Assembly: GCF_001625215.2 (NCBI RefSeq)
Contig: NC_030385.2
Coordinates: 3,093,135-3,157,134, forward strand
Origin: Daucus carota subsp. sativus
Taxonomy: Eukaryota; Streptophyta; Magnoliopsida; Apiales; Apiaceae
DNA: 64,000 nucleotides
Reading direction: 5' to 3'
The position numbers and the translations under genes are program-made. Each line of letters starts with the position of its first letter. Position 1 is the first letter of the stretch. The notes below the pieces were generated by a model, which was not told where the DNA came from, made no database searches, and saw nothing but the letters and a program-made list of their open reading frames with translations. This document shows positions 59,311 to 64,000 of the stretch, piece by piece.

Positions 59311-62300
59311 ATGGCATCAATAATCATTTCTCCCACTTCATCATCACTAACTGTGATTTCCCGCGAAAAAGGTAGTGATTCAAAATGCAAATTCAACACA
59401 CACCCAAGAATTCTAGCAGCTTGTTTTGTAAAGGGTAGTCGAAAAATAAGCCAAAAGGGTAGTGAAAGATGCAGCATTTACAAGACTAGTGTGAGAAATG
59501 GAGTAATGTGCTCAGCTGCAGCTGCTTCTGTGCTTCCCTCAGCTCTTTTATTTGATTGTGATGGTGTTCTTGTCGATACCGAGAAGGACGGTCATCGCAT
59601 TTCTTTTAATGATACTTTTGCAGAGGTGATCAGTCTTTAGCCACATGTGTGTATGTTTGTTTGTTTATTTTGTTTTGAGGGTCTGGAATTTGATTTTGGT
59701 TAAGGTTTTTGTATGATTGGAATGTTTTTTGTAGAGATTCGACATTGATTTGTTATGCTTATGGCTGTCTTTTGGTATTTACTTGGAATTGTGTTTGATG
59801 TTTGTGGCTGTTATTCTTTTGATTTTAAAAATTGAAGTGAATAAGGACTTGAGAAGGGCTAATGGTAGATTTTGATTTAATTTGATTATACAGAAGGAAT
59901 TGGGTGTTACATGGGATGTTGATTTGTACGGAGAGTTGCTCAAAATTGGCGGTGGTAAAGAAAGGTACACATTTTGTTTTCATTATCATTTACATGATAT
60001 TTCGTGATTTGTTTGATGTTGTTAAGTTCTTGTTAGTTGTTACACATTGGAGCTTTGGTTCCATAAATATATAACAAGTTTATGTTATATTGGATCTTTA
60101 GTTTACTGAGAGATTTTTGAATTAGGTATTTTGGTGATTGTTTGACAATTTAGGATGACCGCTTATTTTAATAAGACAAAGTGGCCAGAAAAGGCTCCAA
60201 AGAGTGAAGAAGAACGGAAGGATTTTATTGCTTCACTTCACAAGCGAAAGACGGAGCTGTTTATGGTCCTCATTGAGAAGAAGTTGCTGCCTCTACGGCC
60301 TGGTGTTGCAAAGTAAGTACTTTATTATCTAATATTTGAATGTTAAATTAGCTGCAATTGAACAAAATGATGGATGCATCTAATAACATTTAATACTCAG
60401 TTTGTTATATTAAAGAAAAACACTGGCATGATTATGAGGTTTATATGGCCGTTATGCAAATTGTGCAGATTAATCGATCAGGCATTTGCAAAAGGAGTAA
60501 AAGTTGCTGTGTGCAGTACTTCTAATGAGAAGGCGGTATGCTTCATCAGGTTCTTAACTTTTGATGTGTAATAGGTTTTGTAGTTCTTATAAAGGAAGTA
60601 TATGTGTCATTGCCAGTACCCTGGTAAAATTTTTGAGCTGAAAATTATAGTTGCTTTGAATTTATAACAAGGATCAATCCTCGAGGCTGTACACAATTAG
60701 CAGTTAATTGTTGTTATTGGTACCTGGCTGATATTATTAATGATTCCGCTGGCCACAATGAAATTTTTAAAAAATTCTTTGTATTCCATCTTCATTACCT
60801 ATAACGATATTATGAATATACTATGCATCTTGTCATCTGCTTGGGTGGCCGGAGTTCATTTATATCAGAAGAATATAAGCTATCCGCATTCAGGTGCAGC
60901 ATGACTTATATAATCATCTGATTTTTACAGGTGTCTGCTATAGTTTCATTTCTCCTGGGGCCTGAGAGAGCCGAAAAAATCCAGATCTTCGCTGGGGATG
61001 TGGTTCCTCGTAAAAAGCCTGATCCAGTATACTCCTCACCTCCGTAAATTGTTTATAGAATGAATAAAATAGGCATATAATGTTGCAATCATATCTCATT
61101 ATTTGCAATAGCAAAATGTTGTTCTCATCCTCGATATAAATGTTTTTGAACTTGAAAATTAACACAATCCCCTATTTCTTGTTACGCTAAAGTTGTCCTT
61201 TTCAAAATATACTAGACTTGTCCTCGATTATCTTGTAATCTATACATGTTATCTCCAACTCATCCAAAACTGTTAATATAAACATAATGTCTAATGATAT
61301 GAACTGATATATTTCCTGGCAGGCTATTTATAACTTAGCAGCCAGCACCCTTGAGGTTGATCCATCAAGGTACTTATTAATGCACAAAATATTATACATT
61401 AAACTCATCATGATTTGTAGATTTATCCACATATGCAGTTTGGATAGTGCTGTGGGTTGAATGGCCAACTCGATGTTAAACTCTGAAACAAAAAGTGGTT
61501 TTGATAAAATTTGATGAGCCTCATGGTGCTTGTGTAATAACAAAATATTATTATGTTTGTTCTGATACATACAGTTCTTGAGTGAAGACATGTCAAATAT
61601 ATATCTACTGATATTTTTTTTACGATTTTCAGCTGTGTTGTTGTTGAAGATAGTGCCATAGGTCTTGCAGCTGCCAAAGCCGCTGGAATGAAGTGTATTG
61701 TAACAAAGAGTGGGTGAGTAACATTTTTCATTTAAATCTTTCAGAAATACTGTCACAAAGAGTGGGTAAGTGAAGCTGACCACTAGGTGAACCAAAGCTT
61801 AACTTACTAGGTTTTCTATAATTTCTGGAAATACATATTCTCATAAAAAGTGCCTTAAATCATGTCACAGTCTTGCATCTTTTCATGACAAACATTGCAG
61901 CCTAGTGATTGATTGTACTAATCCAGCGATATTATAATCGTAGAAAGAAGTCATGTCTGCATGCCTGTGAAGTGTACATAATTTTCATTATTTAGCATGA
62001 ATACTGGTTCACTTCATTTTCAAAGCAATGCAAAAGTATGCATTTATAACTTTTTTTTAAAGTTATCACTGGCATATCCTACTTCTTGGACAATGCATAT
62101 TGAACCACTTTGCAACTCAATTTTTCGGTGCATAAAAATGTTTCATGAAACTTTTCGCCAGTATATCTCAGCTTTGCTTTTAAAAATGATGCATCATCGG
62201 TTGAACTGCTCTGCAACAAAATTATTGTTACTTGCAGCCATATTGGCACTGGTATATGAATTTGTGAGTAGTGATCGTACTTCCTAGCGTTCTGCTTCTT

Positions 62301-62506
62301 GGGATACATCTGTAATCCTTGTGTTTGGCCTTGGAAACTGCTACCTGAGCTTTGTAATGAATGTATTCTTGTTTGGTTGCAGTTACACAGCAGATGAGGA
62401 CTTCCTAAATGCAGATGCAGTTTTCGATTGCATTGGGGATCCCCCAGAAGAAAGGTTTGACCTGGCATTCTGTGAAAGTCTTCTTCAGAAGCAGTTCGTC
62501 AATTAG
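59311..62506 (+). CDS. CBBY: CBBY: chloroplast xylulose-1,5-bisphosphate phosphatase, HAD family (8 exons, 319 aa)
   Basis: Exons: 59311-59625, 59894-59964, 60154-60312, 60469-60535, 60931-61026, 61323-61369, 61633-61713, 62383-62506; all frame-consistent. Residues of about 1-75 are a Ser/Arg/Lys-rich, acidic-poor transit peptide. The HAD nucleophile motif is FDCDGVLVDTE. Motif II is CSTSNEK, the motif III Lys lies in VPRKKPDP, and motif IV is VVVEDSAIGLAAAKAAG. The closest known protein is Arabidopsis CBBY (At3g48420), which in the stroma dephosphorylates xylulose-1,5-bisphosphate, a misfire product that inhibits Rubisco. The length equals that relative. It is complete and not unusual apart from a possible 21-nt microexon in intron 7. 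Confidence 0.95.
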
Positions 62507-63014
62507 CTTGTATAGCATTGTATCATTCACCCAAGTTGTTCCACTTGTATCATATACAATACTCAGTGTTTACAATTTAGCCATCTGACTGTAACGTACA
62601 GCTTGTATTCAAGAAGGCGACAGATGTTTTACAATTTTATACCATCTTCTACGAGTTGCTTCAGAGGCCTTGTCTGAATTCTTGTAAATCTGACAATATC
62701 ATGTTTTATGCATGGTTCTAAAATATTTGGCAGCACTTTAGTACAACAATGTTGAAAGTACACTGCACATATGAGATTATTTGAATACCTCATGCACCCT
62801 GTGAGTGAAAACAATGGAAACTAAAAAGAGACACCAAGAGTGAATTAATACATTAAAATTACATAAAGAACAATACATGTCCCTAATTTGTGGTCTTTAG
62901 TATGTACGAAGACTGACTAACTAAAAAATTACATGAAGCGAAAATCTTGTCCCTAATTTTGGTGTGTACTTTGTGCAATACGTTAAACCTATATAGATTC
63001 CAGATTAAATGTTA
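62507..63014. other. Intergenic region between convergent genes
   Basis: It contains the 3' flanks of CBBY (plus) and the TPR gene (minus). No other feature is seen. Confidence 0.6.
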
Positions 63015-63653
63015 TCAAGAGCCTCTGGACATCGCTGTTACTTTAATAATGTTAGACTTGGCAGCATCCAGCAGTGGATCCCCCTGTAGAGCCATGTTGA
63101 AGCAGTATTTTGCCTCTTTCCACCGACCCTCAGCAACAAAAACAAGACCTAGATTGTTATATGCAGGAGCGTAACCAGGCTGCAGTTTAAGCGACTTTGT
63201 GAACATTGCCTTTGCAGATTCAAATTGTTTTTGCTGCCTGTATAAATTTCCGAGGTTAGAAAATATGACATGTGCTTGCTGACTTGTCAGTGACAAGGCT
63301 CTCTTGTATACTTCTTCAGCTTGTGAAGCTGTCTCCGCAGACAGTTGCAGAGCAATACCTAGCGCACAACAATAAATAGGGAACAAATTCAGAAACTGGA
63401 AGCAAGAGAAACAAGTACTTTGAATAATACAATACTTAACATATTGAGAATACAAATATATAGTTTTCAGTGCAGTATGACTGATTTGTAAGAGGCTTGA
63501 AATACCAAGATTTGACCATGCATAGCTGCATCCTCTGAAACGGGCAACTGCAGCCTTCAAGTATTTCTGTGAAGCTTTAAATTTTTGGGTACAGAGATTA
63601 TGAAGTCCAAGTTGGTGCCATTGTACAGCATCATCTGGTTCCTCTGCTATTGC
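63015..63653 (-). CDS. TPR-repeat protein, C-terminal part (last two exons)
   Basis: Exons visible: 63653-63506 and 63358-63015, joined in frame at SNLG/IALQLS; earlier exons lie beyond the window. The sequence shows consecutive 34-residue TPR helices: AVQWHQLGLHNLCTQKF, SNLGNLYRQQKQFESAKAMF and YNNLGLVFVAEGRWKEAKYC with the typical W-LG-Y-A-P spacing. It ends after a short SNIIKVTAMSRGS tail. TPRs form protein-binding superhelices. The wording resembles an Arabidopsis TPR protein family member that I recall as At5g63200-like, but I cannot confirm this. It is convergent with CBBY. No catalytic domain is visible in this part. Confidence 0.85.
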   Translation of the reverse strand, partial: AIAEEPDDAVQWHQLGLHNLCTQKFKASQKYLKAAVARFRGCSYAWSNLGISSLLQISHTALKTIYLYSQYVKYCIIQSTCFSCFQFLNLFPIYCCALGIALQLSAETASQAEEVYKRALSLTSQQAHVIFSNLGNLYRQQKQFESAKAMFTKSLKLQPGYAPAYNNLGLVFVAEGRWKEAKYCFNMALQGDPLLDAAKSNIIKVTAMSRGS

Positions 63654-64000
63654 CTGAAGCAAATAAAATATTAAAAAGGAAAAAGTAATTCTTCCCGCAA
63701 TAGGCACTTTTTATTGTATTTTGTCATATATTATTACCTTTCACTTGAGAATGTTAATGACTTCTAAATTCTAATCAAGTGAAATACAAAATTGAAGGAT
63801 AATGCTACATAATTAAAAATGTACAACTAAAGAAACATGTACTTCAAGAAGATAGGGTTTAACTTGACGTATTGACGTAAAAAAGATTGCTGAATGAAAT
63901 TTCGTAAGATAAAAAAAATGCCCATCTGTACAAACGAGTATGTAACAAACACGTAGTAGTTGACACACTCTTCAAAAGGCCAACAACGTTAATCCACTAG
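63654..64000 (-). other. Intron of the TPR gene
   Basis: AT-rich sequence upstream of the acceptor site (TTGCTTCAG just above 63653). No upstream exon is recognised before the window ends. Confidence 0.6.

Overview
This window is nuclear DNA of a flowering plant, almost certainly a eudicot. It is AT-rich, has intron-split genes with GT-AG introns, and is crowded with plant transposon families (Ty1/copia, Mutator-like, hAT, Stowaway, CACTA, Helitron). Two genes are close relatives of Arabidopsis REF6 and CBBY. The sequence alone does not place the species further.

Left part (1 to about 44,000). The core is a tandem array of five minus-strand genes, called A to E here, for a small protein with two C-x8-C-x5-C-x3-H (CCCH) zinc fingers. 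All five share five exons in phase 0 and predict 353-354 residues. Gene A is at 7640-10808, B at 17365-20548, C at 24057-27114, D at 29468-35473 and E at 37827-40940. Two broken paralogs (4903-5510 and 13589-14240) and one exon-1 scrap (4693-4855) lie beside A and B. Shared sequence markers show that D is a recombinant: exons 3-5 are E-type, while exons 1-2 and the upstream flank are C-type. This is the product expected from unequal crossing-over in intron 2, which duplicated a 5,403-bp block. Afterwards a 2,951-bp copia element with identical LTRs landed in intron 1 of D. It keeps gag and RT/RNase H but lacks protease and integrase. Other insertions here are a Helitron inside a Helitron between B and C, a Mutator-type MITE present in both broken-paralog repeats, a Mutator-like element holding a copia tail, a Stowaway MITE and a CACTA end.

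Middle part (about 44,000-50,200). This is transposon-rich and has no intact gene. It holds a Stowaway MITE, long TA microsatellites, a Helitron-like 3' end next to an inverted copy of a REF6 intron segment, and a hAT-type element (8-bp target duplication) with a Pack-MULE (9-bp target duplication) inside it. The Pack-MULE carries a broken WDR5-like WD40 fragment.

Right part (50,230-64,000). Three conserved genes lie here. A complete seven-exon REF6-type JmjC histone H3K27 demethylase is on the minus strand (predicted 1409 aa), with an unusual lysine-rich tandem repeat upstream of its C2H2 fingers. A complete eight-exon plastid CBBY (xylulose-1,5-bisphosphate phosphatase) is on the plus strand (319 aa). 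The last two exons of a TPR protein are on the minus strand, convergent with CBBY and running off the window. These three are ordinary single genes with no evident functional link to the CCCH array.
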